From: Lasiosphaeria ovina
Taxonomy: Eukaryota; Ascomycota; Sordariomycetes; Sordariales; Lasiosphaeriaceae
Direction: 5' to 3'
Length of the DNA: 64,000 bases
NCBI GenBank assembly: GCA_033439765.1
Contig: JAULSN010000002.1
Span: 2,480,001-2,544,000 of the forward strand
Positions 23,588-35,444 of this stretch are shown here, piece by piece (position 1 is the first letter of the stretch; each line of letters starts with the position of its first letter). The translations under genes were made by a program, and so were the position numbers. The notes beneath the pieces are model-generated. The model was not told where the DNA came from. It ran no database searches and saw only the letters and a list, made by a program, of their open reading frames with translations.

Positions 23588-24880
23588 TCACTTCTGTTTT
23601 TGCTTCTGTTTCTGGGCAAGCTCGCTTGTCCGGATGATCTTGGGTTTGACGACGGGCGTCTTGTACGAAGAGAGCCTTGTCGGAACAAACATCCCCACGC
23701 TGTTTTGGTACTGAGAATATTCGGGGTACTTGCCGCTTGTGATGAGCTCCGTCAGCCAGGTCGACCCTTGGAAAAGAAGGATGAGGAACGAGGCCCCGAC
23801 GGCGGACCAGCCGTAAAGATTGTTGGTCGCGTAGCAGCTCCACTGGTAGAGGAAGAACCAGATGGACTGCTCGGCAGCGAAATTAGGATGTCTGCTATAT
23901 CCCCACAAGCCAGAGGCGATAAAGCCGCGGTCCAGGTCAAGCTGGCTCCAACCGCGCGGAACCTTTGCGGCCTTTTGGTATTCCTTCTTAGCTCCCTGGT
24001 AGTCTGAAGTAGGCGGTAAAGTCAGCATATGAGCCCATGTTTCTGATAAAGGGCCTGGATGTAAGCCATACTCCACTGCTGCTGGTCCGCAATGTACTCG
24101 GTGAGAATGAGGCCCAGCTCAATGGCCACATAAGCAAGGTCCGCGCTGGTGAGGTTGGGCTCGAAGCGGGAGGCCAGCAGGATGATGTACACTGGCGCGG
24201 CAATCAGAAAAAGCAAGATGCTCTGGATAAAGGCAATAAAGGTCCAGTTTAGAACGTGGAAGACAGCCGTGGGCACGTTTTTGCGAACGATTTCCCTTTC
24301 CGAAGCACAAGTGTGTTAGTGTCATGTTATTGAGCCGGTCGGTCAGACGTTGAACAAGGTGCAAGGTAACTCATGCAAACCCACCATCTGTAGTCCTCGG
24401 ATCCAACAGAATAGCCGCCCTTTCTCCAATAATTGAAGGTGAGACGGATCTAAACAGAAGCCGGCACAAACTGATCAGCCAAGCCCTTTCTTCGGCGGGC
24501 AGGCGGGTGACTCGACTTACGCTCCATAGGGTACTGAAGAGCAGGGCGGCGTCGATGCGCGTGCTGGGAACGCCGGCTAGACGGGCCCATGCATCAAAGT
24601 GGGCAATGTAGAGGGTTGGCAGGATGCTCCAGCACCGATCGACCTGCGAATAGTTGCGGTTGATTTCCGACACGACTAGGAAGACGGCGCCGAGCGCCAG
24701 CGAGATGGCGAACCCCGACACCAGCGGATTGGTGTCCACATAGAGCTCGAGGAAGCTCTCGCGGCCCGCAACCACGTCAACGAGCTTCTGGGGGAGGGCG
24801 TAGAGCTGGGGGATGAAGGGCTGGATCGTTTTGGAGAAGTCGGCGCACTCCTCCAGCGCGTGCAGAGCTGGGAGCGCCAT
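23588..24880 (-). CDS. DUF1295 / steroid 5-alpha-reductase-like membrane enzyme
   Basis: Four exons: 24521-24880, 24385-24449, 24072-24295 and 23588-24003, 354 aa from MALPALHALEECAD. An in-frame ATG at 24910 would add 10 residues. About six or seven membrane helices are visible, e.g. PLVSGFAISLALGAVFLVV, TAVFHVLNWTFIAFIQSILL, VYIILLAS and an IWFFLYQWSCYA stretch. The C-terminal domain holds the family hallmarks DQQQWNYQGAKKEYQ, ASGLWGYSRHPNFAAEQ and GSTWLTELITSGKYPEYSQY. In 3-oxo-5-alpha-steroid dehydrogenases and isoprenylcysteine methyltransferases this SRHPN-type region binds the nicotinamide or SAM cofactor. DUF1295 enzymes probably reduce lipid double bonds, but the substrate is unknown. 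The C-terminus is a run of Lys-Gln dipeptides. The third intron was set so that QQQW joins NYQ. Confidence 0.9.
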
Positions 24881-25709
24881 TGTGCCAGGTAAGGTAGATA
24901 TGGATCGCAATTGGTAATTGCGTCTGTTTGCTCACGAGATATGTTGGTTACCAAAAGTCTTTTGAAGGCGGCCGTGTATTTATCTCTATCTGTCTTGGGA
25001 AGATTAAGATGCGCGCTACCTGTAACCGTCTGGTTGGTCTGGTCTGCTGTGTGTGCAAAGAAAGGCGTAGTTAGTGTGCGCGTCATACGAGGCACAGCCA
25101 GCTTTAGCTGGTGCGGGCAACTACTAGGTAAGGTATTGTGTATACAAATCCGAACCCGATGTATTACGGATGTGCCGCATTCAATACGCACGTCGATACG
25201 CACGTTGATCCGCATAACAAGCGGCTTCCGTCTCCACTCCCCCTTACCGTTTACATGCATAAGAGCCAAGGCAAGCTCAACTACACCTTCGAGGGAGACT
25301 TGCGGACAACCAAGGGCCAGGTATCAAGACGGGCTATTGCTTCATGGATTTGTCCCGGGCAAGAGGTAAAAGGACCCAAAGTTGTCTCGTGGGTGCTACG
25401 GGCTGGAAGTAAGCTAACCCAGCCCAGAAAATTTGAAGAAACTGGGTCCGGAGAAGCATACCAGGTCATGCTTGCCTTGCCAAGTAGCGGCAAAACACGA
25501 CGAAGGAGCGCGCCTTCCTCCACCTACACGCAACCTCCACTGCCAGAACATACAGCAGGCAGCGCAGGGCCGTAGACTCGGTCCGGTTCGGCTCCTTCTA
25601 TCGAATTACTAGCAGCCCACCTAAATGCCGGTGCTCGTTTTCCCTTGAGGCGCAGAGGTTGTCTTTGCGATTTGCGCCGCGCAACGTAAACGCTCGCATC
25701 ACCGCCGAC
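24881..25709. promoter_or_regulatory. Divergent promoter region between the DUF1295 gene and TOP3
   Basis: About 830 bp separating two divergently transcribed genes. A small cgcacgt-type repeat occurs near 25189-25205. Open frames here lack ATG starts or family features. Confidence 0.45.
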
Positions 25710-28144
25710 ATGACGCGAATCCTCTGCGTGGCTGAGAAGCCCTCCATCTCCAAGGCGGTCGCCACACACCTCTCGGGCGGCCAATTCCGAACTGTGCGTT
25801 TCTGCTGTCCAGCCGCGCTCTTCCTCGTGGAGTTTGTAGGAACCGCCGACTAATTGTAACATCAGAGTCCCACGCGTAATACGTACATCAAAAACTACGA
25901 GTTCGATTTTAATTTTGGCCCGCCATGGGGAAGCTGCTCCGTGACCATGACGGCCGTCTCGGGCCACCTTACCCATGCCGAATTCCCCCCCGAGTTCTCA
26001 AAGTGGGACTGGCCACCCCCGGATCGTCTTTTCCACGCGCCCGTCTTGACCAAAGTCGCGGATGTAAGCTGCACGTTCGCCCTGTTGCTCTTTCTGTGCC
26101 CGCACTAACACGGGGGCCCCAGCAATCTAAGGACATCGCGAAAAACATCGAGGACAAGGCCAAGTACGCCAGGGCTTTGTTCATCTGGACTGATTGCGAT
26201 CGCGAGGGTGAGCATATCGGAGGCGAGATTCGAGACGCCGCCTTGAAGGGCAACCCCCGCATCGAAATCAAACGGGCGAGATTTAGCAACGTTGAACGAA
26301 GGTGAGTTTGCTGCGAACTCAACAATGACTAACATGTGCTGGTGCTAAGTAAGTGCTCCCAGTCACATATTGACTGCTGCCCAGCGGTTGGTCGATCTGG
26401 ACGACAAACAGGTCGATGCCGTCTCTGCGCGCACTGAACTCGACCTACGCATCGGCGCCGCTTTCACTCGTTTCTTGACCAAAACCCTCCGCAACCTTGG
26501 AGGTCCCTTGTCTGAACTCATAATCAGCTACGGTAAGCTCATCCCCACCCCTCTAAAATGAAAGGTGAAAAATGAAAAGAATGAGAAGAAAAGAAATGTT
26601 GCCCTGATTTCTATGCGCACACCAACTGAACAAAAGCCAGGCTCTTGCCAGTTTCCAACGCTCGGCTTTGTCGTAGACCGTTATTTTCGTGTCAAGAACT
26701 TCGTGCCCGAGACGTTCTGGGCCATCAAGGTAGTCCATGAACGAGAAGGAATTAAGGTCAACTTTAACTGGTCAAGGCACAGGCTCTTCGACCGCATGTC
26801 GGTCATCATCCTCTACGAGAGATGTCTGGAGGCCAAAAAAGCAAAGGTCGCCAGCTCCCGGGAGAAGCCGACCAAGAAATGGAAGCCGCTCCCCCTTACC
26901 ACTGTCGAGTTCCAGAAGATGGCCACGAGGTTCCTCCGCATGACTGGCCAGGAAGCTATGACGGTGGCAGAGAAACTATACAATGGGGGCTTCATCAGCT
27001 ACCCCCGAACGGAAACTGACCGCTTCGACAAGGCCATGAATCTCCGAGCTCTTGTACAGAAGCAGACCCAAGACAACCGTCAAGACCACCCGTGGGGATG
27101 GGGCGAGTTCGCGCAGAGCCTGGACGACGGAGCTTTCCAGCAACCACGCCAAGGCCGTCACGACGACAAGGCCCACCCGCCAATACACCCCATTATATAT
27201 GCGGCAAAGAGCGCCTTTTCCAACGATAACGAGAAGAAGGTCTACGAGCTCGTTGTTCGTCGCTTCCTCGCGTGCTGTTCCGAGGACGCCAAAGGCGTTG
27301 CCACAGACATCGAAATCCTCTATGGAGACGAAACCTTCGTTGCGCACGGCGTGATAGTGCTAGAGCGCAATTTCTTGGACGTCTATCCTTACGAAAAATG
27401 GACCGGGACGGCCATGCTGCCCAAGTTCACAGTCGGCGAGCAGTTTGAGCCCACTGAAGCGATGATCGCCGAGGGTAAGACGAGCCCACCCGGATACCTC
27501 ACCGAAGCCGATCTCATTGCTCTTATGGACGCAAATGGAATCGGCACTGACGCAACAATGGCTCAGCACATTGAAAAGATCCAAGAACGGCAGTATGTGA
27601 CGACGGTGGAGCGAAGCGGCCGAGCCGCGGACCAGGACGCCGACGACGACGCAGGCGACCCGCCTCCAGCAAGGGGAGGACGTGGTGGACGCGGAGGACG
27701 CGGTAGCCGAGGCCGTGGGCGGGGTGGGCGTGGGGGTGGTTCTGGCGGGCAAGGCGGAGGCGTCAAGGAGTTTATCCCAACCAGCCTCGGCGTGGCCCTC
27801 ATTGAGGGGTTTGACCGGATGCACTTCGACACCAGTCTCGGCAAGCCATTCCTCCGCAAGGAAATGGAGCTCCAGATGAGGGCCATCTGCGAAGGCACCT
27901 CTTCCAAACGGGAGTTCCTCGAACAAAACGTGGCCAAATTCCGCAACGTGTATGATCAGTCAAACCACGAAATCCACATTCTCAAGGCCGTAAGTTGTCC
28001 CAAATACGTCTCAACCATCCCCAATCCCCTGCCACTTTGTCTTTTCCTTTTTCCGCCTCCCATAGATCGCAGTCTCTAACTCGTGTCACCCAACAGGCCT
28101 GCAGGCAATATGTCTTCCCGGGCTGGCAAGCAGGGGCGGGGTAG
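25710..28144 (+). CDS. TOP3: DNA topoisomerase III (type IA)
   Basis: Six exons: 25710-25793, 25866-26063, 26123-26301, 26363-26532, 26641-27989 and 28097-28144, 675 aa. The Toprim domain opens the protein (ILCVAEKPSISKAVATHLSGG, with the conserved Glu) and carries the DxD metal site in FIWTDCDREGEHIGGEIRD. The catalytic tyrosine is about residue 331 in GGFISYPRTETD, followed by the type IA core (GTDATMAQHIEKIQERQYV). Family function: relaxes and decatenates single-stranded DNA, and acts with Sgs1/BLM and Rmi1 to dissolve recombination intermediates. An Arg-Gly-rich insert of about 35 residues (RGGRGGRGGRGSRGRGRG, near residue 555) lies inside the core. There is no C-terminal zinc-finger region as in metazoan TOP3A; length matches yeast Top3. 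All junctions keep phase. Confidence 0.96.
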
Positions 28145-30429
28145 CTCCTTCTTGGTCGACGCCGTGGGACCCTCAGCGCAGCTTGCAGATATGGCTTGAT
28201 ACAGGAGCCAATGCTTGCTGCCCGTGGCCCTCTAAAAGCTGCCCCGCAAACATGTAGGTCTATGTGCGGAGGAGGTGCTGCAATGCCCAAACCGGATGTG
28301 ACCTACACAGAAGCAAAGCAAAGCTTTACACCGGACGGGAATGAGGCCGATGGCACATGGGCACTGCCCAAGTCCCGACTGTCACCGGCTTCCGATAACC
28401 GGATGTTTGGCTGTGTTGTGTAACATCACCAAAACACGACTGACGAGAGGGGTTTGTCACTGAAAACCGATTGCTATCCACTCAATTGGGACTGTGCCGA
28501 AAGGAGTGGATGAAGCCAAAGCCGATGGCACCATCTCGGGACTGCCATGGCGCCCACGACAAGCAAGAACCCCACATGGGCAAGAAAACATCTCAATTGA
28601 TGAGAATGCGAGTCTCGCAACAAATGTGCGTGGCCCGGGGTGGAGATAGACAAGTCGGATAGGGCTTTCGGCCCAGCGGGGGCCCGCCAGTTGAGTGAGC
28701 CAAGCTGGCAGTGCTGCACATACTGTACGCCATGCTCACCTCACTCTCACTCATGGCACAAGTAATGCCTCACCTAGCTAGTCCAGGCTTGACGGGCCGG
28801 ATGTCATTGCCAGGAACCAAACAAAACGCTGGGGTGGTACTTGGTGGTGGTAAGGCAAGGTAGCCCAGGCCTCGAAGAGGAGTCGGAACACGTGAGACAC
28901 AAAATCGGCAGAACCGTTGGATAATACGTAGGTACCTTGACAACTTCCCTGGTTTTGGTGCAACGCCCGATTGTTTCCATATTCCCCGTAATTCTTTCTA
29001 CCCCATTCAGCAGTACGTAGCACCACACAAAGGATAAATTTGTCCGCCCGCAATTTTGCGCGAAAAAAAGAGAACGAGACCAAAAAGAGCAGACCCAAGG
29101 CCCGAAAATGACGGGGTCAGCTGGCTCTCCGCCATGCAGCTGGGGCAGCAGCTGGCGCGCAGATGTCGCGACATTTGGGCTGGCGCCCAATCACAGCGTT
29201 GAACTCGGTCATCGTGATTACCCCTTTGGGAAGTGCCGGGGGTCCGGGGCAAGCATGGCTCGCGAGAGTATTTGGACAATGGAGCCTGGCAATTCTTGTC
29301 ATGCAAGCATAGAGATATATTCCGCAAAATATTTTGCCAGGCCGCGCACACAGCGAGATGCGTTGTTGCCCAGCCCGGGTCCACCAGAAGAGATCATCAT
29401 TTGGATTGCAAATGCAGGCACGCCCCGGCGGGGATGAAGGAAGACGGGCGGGAATTTAATCTGGGGACGAGATGCTAGACTGCTTCGGAGGGTAGGGTTT
29501 ATCCATGATTTTCATGCTGTCGCTCGCTCCACTGGTGGCCGGAAAGAGCTTATCTCGACGCTTGTTGGGACTTAGCACTTGCGACAGAGGCTGGCTGAGC
29601 GACTAAGACAAACCAAAGATAACTATCATATCCGTACAGGCGCTGCTTTACCAGACGCCGGGCTGCATCAATAGGAGATAGCGGATATGAGACTTGACTA
29701 GATTAGCGTTCTTTGAAACGCACACCCTTCCGTGGGAGGAATGAGAGAAAAGTCAAACATGAGCGGCCATCATCACCAAAGAGGAAAGCAGCAAGCCCCC
29801 CCAAGGAATTGGGTCGCTTGCTACCGAATTCAGAACAGCCGTCGGGTAGCCTTTAGAATCCACACTGTACCGGGCAACAGCCCGGTGGAACCTATGTACC
29901 ATGCCCTAAAAGAACCTTGGAAGAGGACCCGTGGGGATTTCATCAGCGGCCCGGGGATTCTCGGAAGGCCGATCACTGCATTCTTCCCACGCTTTCTGGC
30001 TGAGGTACATACCTGGAGTATCCCGCGTAGTGTCTTCGCCTTCAGCCCTTAAGCTATCGCTTGTGCTTGGATAGATGGAGAAACGGGGCAGATCACCTCA
30101 AGACGAATTGCTCCGTCTGGAGGCACAAGCGATCCTTCTTTGCGCGCTGGATCAAACATGTCGGACAAAGCGGCAAAGAGACAGTGCCCCAAACCAACAG
30201 CACCAAAATCAGATGGCACATGCCCCAAGGGCCCCAAAGACGGGGGAGGATGACGGCGGCCGCAGCGTCTTTGTAGCCCAGTCCGGATTGCCACACCTGG
30301 CACGGTGCACAATGACTGGGCCAGGCACACCATTCGGGCCAACTTGATGCGTTCACCCCCAGACAAAGGGGCGGGACTATGGCTTGCCCTGCCCCTGCCC
30401 ACTGTTTTTTTGTGTGTTTCTCTGCAGCT

Positions 30430-30469
<40 letters not shown>

Positions 30470-30993
30470 AGCAGGACACCCACACACCCGTCCACACCCA
30501 CACCCACACACACAAGCCTCGCACCGGCCAGGGCCAAGGCAAGGCCTAACCCTGGCAACCTGGCTTTGGGCGGCCTTGGGCCTTGGCTGCTTGGATCGCA
30601 GCAGCCCATCAGCTGGGTGGGTGACTGAATGAATGGTAGGCGTGGCAGGCATGTGCGGTGCGTGGTGCGTGGTAGGAGGCACGCACCTTAGTTATCCTTA
30701 TTAGAATGACGGGGCCTGCGATTCCTCGCCCCTTGATCTCTCTTGATTCCCCCAAAGCAACAACAACGCGAATTTCTAATCCATCGACTTTAGCATCGAG
30801 AGTCATCTCGCCGTCACAGAAGATCATCGATCACAGCAGCTCTGCCATTTTTGCCCGCCACACTTTTGTCCTGTCAAACTCGAATCTTTGTCCGGCCAAG
30901 AGTTCTGGAAAAGCTGTGCATTGCTCCAGACAAACTTGGTGAGTGACTCAGCGTCCATCATACTATCTATCACCACAACCACAACCGCCTACC
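28145..30993. other. Intergenic region, 2.8 kb
   Basis: No accepted gene. It holds a CA/GT microsatellite near 30433-30469 with a degenerate CA-rich extension to about 30514. Open frames of up to about 186 codons here are Cys/Val/Gly-rich shadows of the repeat or lack conserved features. A GTGAGT at about 30939 may be a 5' UTR donor for the STB3-like gene. Confidence 0.5.
30433..30469 (+). repeat. (CA)n microsatellite
   Basis: About 18 consecutive CA units in the intergenic region upstream of the STB3-like gene. Confidence 0.9.
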
Positions 30994-32256
30994 ATGGGTC
31001 CCCCTCGTCGCGCGCGAACAGCTAGCCCTCGCCAAACGCGTCGCATCGTGTCTAACATGGCATTGCGCCGCCCAACAGACACGTCTCGAAGCACCAAACC
31101 CCTAAAAAGTATCAATATGGCAACCATGGCATCTGCTGTTCGCGATATCGCGACGACCTCCGGCCGAGACAACTTGACTGCTGTAGCGGCCCGGAGCGTC
31201 CCTGTGACAACCTCCCACCACCCGACCACCCTCCCGACTCCTCCCAACTCGATATCCCCCTCGCTGCCTCCGCACGGGCTCAAGGCCCAGCTGCAGAGAG
31301 CGCGGCTCGAGCCTATCGACTCGGACCTGGACCTGCACGACGGCCACGACGTCCACGGCGACGGCATCGCCGCCGCGCATCTCGGGTCGCCCCCCTACGA
31401 CTCGGCCGGCGCTATCACCCCGGCCATGTTGGCAAAGTTCCACCTGCCCGAGATCCTGCTCAACCACGGCCCGCTACCCATCCGCCATCTGATGGGCTAC
31501 CTCACCACGTCGGTCCCTGGCTTTGCGGGGATCCCGCCAGCCAAGGCGCGGAGGCTAGTTGTGGGGGCTCTGGAAGGCCGGGGAAGTGGGGGCGAGGGTG
31601 GCGGACTGGACGGTGACGTGGAGTTTGAGAAGGTGGGGTGGGGACGGTGGGATGCGAAGAGACGGGGCCAGACCCGGGCGCTGGCGGCGGCGGCGGCGGC
31701 TCGCCGCGCCTCGCCAACCAGTAGCCCGTACCCGACAAGCATACCCATCTCCACCAAGGGCGCCGGGTGGGGCGCCGATCGGTCACGACTCACGGCGCTA
31801 GGCTCAAGCGCCGGGGGCGCGTCCTGGGCCGCCTTCTCGCACGACGACCGGGACATGACCATGCTCGAGAACGAGGCCGACAAGATGTCCTGGGACGGCT
31901 CCGGGTCGGCCTCGTGCTCGGAAGCGCCCGACGACGACGTGCCCATGAACGACGACCCCGAGGACGTGACCGACGAGGAGGACTGGGCGGCGGTCGGCGC
32001 CGCAGCGCTCCGCGCGTCGTCGTACAACCCCCAGTCCGGCAACATTAACAACCACGACAACAACAAACTCTTCCCATTCAACAGTATATATAATTCGGGC
32101 GGCGGACCGCGGTCCTTCTCGGCGAACGCCGGGATGGCGCGCGCTCCGCAGCTGTCACCCAATTTCAACTTTCCGGCATCGGCGTTTGGGGCGGTGGCCT
32201 CTGACGCACAGGAGCGCGAGGCCATCGAGGCCCTGATCAAGCTCGGATCTGTATAA
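30994..32256 (+). CDS. STB3: STB3-like Sin3-binding transcriptional regulator
   Basis: Single exon, 420 aa. I chose the ATG at 30994, which sits in a strong context (accATGg); codons upstream in frame begin with GTG and follow a possible splice donor. The conserved Stb3/Sin3-binding domain lies at roughly residues 138-235: ITPAMLAKFHLPEILLNHGP, LPIRHLMGYLTTSVPGFAG, PPAKARRLVVGALEG and FEKVGWGRWDAKRRGQ. Yeast Stb3 binds the RRPE element of ribosome-biogenesis genes, and under TORC1 control recruits Sin3-Rpd3 deacetylase to repress them. Same role inferred here. The N-terminus is basic and Ser/Thr/Pro-rich, the middle acidic (DDDVPMNDDPEDVTDEEDW), and the C-terminus ends in a short helix (QEREAIEALIKLGSV). 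Confidence 0.9.
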   Translation: MGPPRRARTASPRQTRRIVSNMALRRPTDTSRSTKPLKSINMATMASAVRDIATTSGRDNLTAVAARSVPVTTSHHPTTLPTPPNSISPSLPPHGLKAQLQRARLEPIDSDLDLHDGHDVHGDGIAAAHLGSPPYDSAGAITPAMLAKFHLPEILLNHGPLPIRHLMGYLTTSVPGFAGIPPAKARRLVVGALEGRGSGGEGGGLDGDVEFEKVGWGRWDAKRRGQTRALAAAAAARRASPTSSPYPTSIPISTKGAGWGADRSRLTALGSSAGGASWAAFSHDDRDMTMLENEADKMSWDGSGSASCSEAPDDDVPMNDDPEDVTDEEDWAAVGAAALRASSYNPQSGNINNHDNNKLFPFNSIYNSGGGPRSFSANAGMARAPQLSPNFNFPASAFGAVASDAQEREAIEALIKLGSV

Positions 32257-33006
32257 AAATACCACAACCTCATATTGCATAGCTCCGGCGTTTTTTTCAA
32301 CAAAGGTGGGGGGGCAGGTATTGCGAACGGGCATTTCCCGGCCGTTATGTGCCCGGGGCGGGCGGGCTTTTGGCGGATTATATTGGGTCATTGCGGTTCG
32401 GGTTTTTACCGCTTGGGACTTTTTTCCTTCTTATCTTACCTTGGGTCTGGGTTTTTTTGGCCCTGGCTGCATATCATGCCATACCCCCTCAACTCTTTTT
32501 AAATTACGGGCGGTGGAGGAAGGGTGTCGGCGTCCCTCTTCTCTCCCGACCTAGCATCCTTGGGGGTTTTTTTTCATAATAACACCTCGGGACATTCATT
32601 TCTTGGGAAGGGGTGATGGTTTTCTTCACACACAAACACACATTTACAATTGGGCGTCCTGGTATATCCCTCTTCCCTCCTCACGGCGGCGGCGGAGGCG
32701 GCGGCTCACACGCATTCCTGGTTATCTGTTATTACTTTTTTTTCTAAATCCCTGGGGGAATCATTGGGGTCTTTGTTTAATTTTCTGTTTCTTCCTGACT
32801 CTGTGGAAATCCCCCAATGAGTTTGTCAAGGGAATCTTGCAATTCAGGACAGCCTGGCTGGCTGGGGGCAGCAAACACACAAAGACACTATTCATTGGGA
32901 CCGGTCTCGCTCAAATGCGTGGATGGATGGATACATGTTTCTTGGGAGCGGTGTTTTCTTTTTTGAAGAAGGGGGAAGGGGCTTGGGGGCAAATCTGCAC
33001 GAATTC

Positions 33007-33079
33007 CCCCCTTTCCCTCTTTCCCTCTTTCCCTCTTTCCCTCTTTCCCTCTTTCCCTCTTTCCCTCTTTCCCTCTTTC
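33007..33079 (+). repeat. (TTTCCCTC)n octanucleotide repeat
   Basis: About nine tandem copies of TTTCCCTC in the 3' flank of the STB3-like gene. On the opposite strand it is an (AAAGGGAG)n purine tract. Confidence 0.9.
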
Positions 33080-33833
33080 CTTCTCTCCTTCCCGCACAGT
33101 CTGTCTGTCTGTCTGTGATTGATCGATCGTCCAGATAGCTGCGGCGGCGGCGGAGCGGATTCAGAAAACGACGACCTCGAGACCTGGAGACCTGGAAGGG
33201 GCAATTGGCTAGCTTGCCTGCCTGCTGGTTCTGTTGTCGCTGTCCCGACCTCTGGCGTGCTCGGTCCCGTTTCTTTCTCGGTTCGCCGTCGTCGCTGCTC
33301 TCCTCCTGAACAAGGGGGAAACCGGGACTGGACGGCTTCTTTGTCTGGGCGCGCGGGAGGAACCCCATTCCATGCCATTGCCTCGTCTGTTTATGGGGGG
33401 GGGGAGATATGGGATGGGGATTTTTGGAACTTTCGCTCACGGTGCCATTCATTCATTGCAAGCTTGACGATGCTCGCGTGTTTTTTCTTTCCCCCCCCTT
33501 TTTTTAATGGTTTGTTTGGACTTCACTTTCCTCTCTCTCTCCTGGATTCCAAATCGGAAGGGAAAGGGAGGGAAGGGAAAGAGATGGGATGGGATGGGAT
33601 ATGACATAGAGGGGAGAGGATATTCTATATTATATCCCCCCTTCTATATATATATTTGGAATTTGGCATGGCATGGCATGGCGTGGTGTGGGAGGTGCAG
33701 TGTGGACTATCCTGTCTTGTCCATTCGTTTCGTTCATCTATCTGAATTGGATAAGATGCAGGTTGGGTTGGGGAACTAGGGGGAACGGACTTTGATGGCA
33801 AAGGGGAGAGAAAATAGAAGGGGTTGGAAGGAG

Positions 33834-33861
33834 TGGTGGTGGTGGTGGTGGTGGTGGTGGT
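33834..33861 (+). repeat. (GGT)n trinucleotide repeat
   Basis: About nine consecutive GGT units in non-coding DNA. Confidence 0.85.
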
Positions 33862-34562
33862 CATTGCCCCCCCTTTTCCAGGGTGGGGACATTGTATCTA
33901 GCATGGGCCAAGGCAACATCTGTTGCCCTTTCCCCTTGCTTTCATCCTTCGTATCCTGCCTCCTCGGATGGGGAGTGTGTGGAAGAGGGATGAAACTTTC
34001 ATGCAAATTGACCACCATCGCCAATTTCTTTCCCAGAGGGTGGTGCTGGTATGTGCCTGAGCCTGTGTGTTTGCGATGATGTGGTCACGTTTCTAGCCAT
34101 TTTGGATTGGCCCAAGTCTATACAGACGGACGGGTAGTCAGGAGTTGATGGGAGTTGTGGTTGCCCGTCTGGATTACATTCATTGACTGACCGTTAGCGC
34201 CGTCCCCTCCTATCCTTGTACCTTCACTGCCTCCTTTAGGTGACCGCTATATACCGGAGGTGTTGAGATATGGATAGGTAGGTGGGTATGTGCATAAACA
34301 CGCAACGAGAACAGCTTTCTCAGGGTAGTTGTCCTGTTGAAGGTACAGAGAAAGGGACTCAACCCCCACCAGTTTGCTCTGCTTTAACATCAGGCTTAAC
34401 TAGGCTGAACCTTCAAAAGGAGGAAAAGGGAGAGAAGAATGAGAAGCAATGCTAGTCAGGTTCAGCTTAGTTCACCCAAGTTACTAGGCAATCTAGTGAC
34501 TCTTCTTGAAAGTCAGAAACGAAGCCCCGAGACAAAAGAAGACAACGACGAAAAGAATAATC

Positions 34563-34640
34563 AACATACAGCATCTGGGATTCGCTGGCCGTCACCGACC
34601 CAACTACTAGCCAGACGATTAGAAGCTTGTTATACGAAGT
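34563..34640 (-). pseudogene. 5S rRNA-like 3' half (pseudogene or 5S-derived element)
   Basis: On the minus strand the segment ctagtagttgggtcggtgac, then ggccagcgaatcccagatgc and tgtatgtt, closely resembles the 3' half of fungal 5S rRNA (loop E to the 3' stem), with a T-rich stretch just beyond. The 5' half is not recognisable: the sequence upstream (34612-34640) matches only weakly. Filamentous ascomycetes have dispersed 5S genes and many pseudogenes, so this is best read as a truncated copy or part of a 5S-derived SINE. Identification rests on recall of the conserved 5S sequence, not an alignment. Confidence 0.5.
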
Positions 34641-35444
34641 AGAGGGGGTCAGGAACCAGGGGTTCTTAGGATCCAAAATCGGCACCCTCTTTCCCTCTAT
34701 CAGTGTCCCGTTTTAGTTTTTTTTATTTTTAAAAACGGTTATTCTCACAAACGGAGGAGAATTCCCACTTCTTCTTGGCATTGGTTGCGAACACGCCACG
34801 TATTCGTTTAACAGAGTATAAAAACGATTCCATAGGCGATTTGAAGCGCGGCGGAACGGCCTCCGGTTTTGTCTCTCCTTCTTACCCCCTCTGGCACAGG
34901 ACTCCCAGATTGGTTTTATCACGTAATATAGTTTACTCCACTACACAGAGGGTTGTTGGTGCGTACCACAACCATCTCTGTACAGGTATTACCCACGATA
35001 TAGGAATCCAGAGTCGCTCGCCCTTTCGTAATCCATCTTCAGCTTTTTTATAACTTCATCGTATCCCGCGTGTCCATAGTCCAGCAACAAATAGCGCTCG
35101 GAAACGGAAGGCGCCGGACGGCCCGCCGGCGAGTACTCTATCTAGTGGCGCTGGACAGAATCCTGCTCTCTCTGGGGCCTCCTCGGGGCCTCCTCTCAAC
35201 TATGGGTCGTCCGCCTATTCAGGGGGTGCTATCGAGTCTACGACATTCCAACACCTAGACGCACTTATCCCCACTCTATCAGAGCTGGGAGGGACAGGCA
35301 GGAACGGAAAACTACATGTAGCATATGGAGCGCTGAAAACCCACGCGATGGACTTGGCTTATTTGGGGTTCTAACGATAAGGGTATTTCATCATCGTCGT
35401 TGGGAACTTTCCTCTCCCAGGTCTCCCAGGTCTCCTAGGGATAT
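34641..35444. other. Non-coding stretch of the accessory island
   Basis: Contains a G-rich purine tract near 34641-34650, a TATA-like gtataaaaacg near 34816, and the possible LTR described separately. Short open frames without family features; probably decayed mobile-element sequence. Confidence 0.35.
34954..35089 (+). mobile_element. Possible LTR or LTR fragment
   Basis: A 136-bp stretch begins TGTTGG and ends CCAGCAACA, giving TG...CA ends with a short inverted repeat (TGTTG/CAACA). It is directly followed by sequence resembling an internal region (aatagcgctcggaaacgg). No second LTR and no gag/pol homology are visible. This is suggestive only. Confidence 0.22.

Larger units (their letters stand above)
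32257..34561. other. Intergenic region, 2.3 kb, repeat-rich
   Basis: Long T-, G- and C-runs, an eight-base pyrimidine repeat (33007-33079), a (GGT)n tract (33834-33861) and ATGGC/GGGAT short repeats near 33580-33690. No gene is supported; all frames through the repeats are artefacts. Confidence 0.5.

Noticed and set aside
25138..25575. 145-codon plus-strand frame between the DUF1295 gene and TOP3
   Set aside because: Begins with a non-ATG codon, sits in a divergent promoter and has no recognisable domain.
11688..28144. A functional cluster formed by exonuclease, Ku80 and TOP3
   Set aside because: They are interspersed with unrelated genes, on both strands, with separate promoters; proximity alone is not evidence of a shared system.
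30049..30609. 186-codon minus-strand frame with Val/Cys/Gly repeats
   Set aside because: It runs through the (CA)n microsatellite, has no family motif and no plausible start context.
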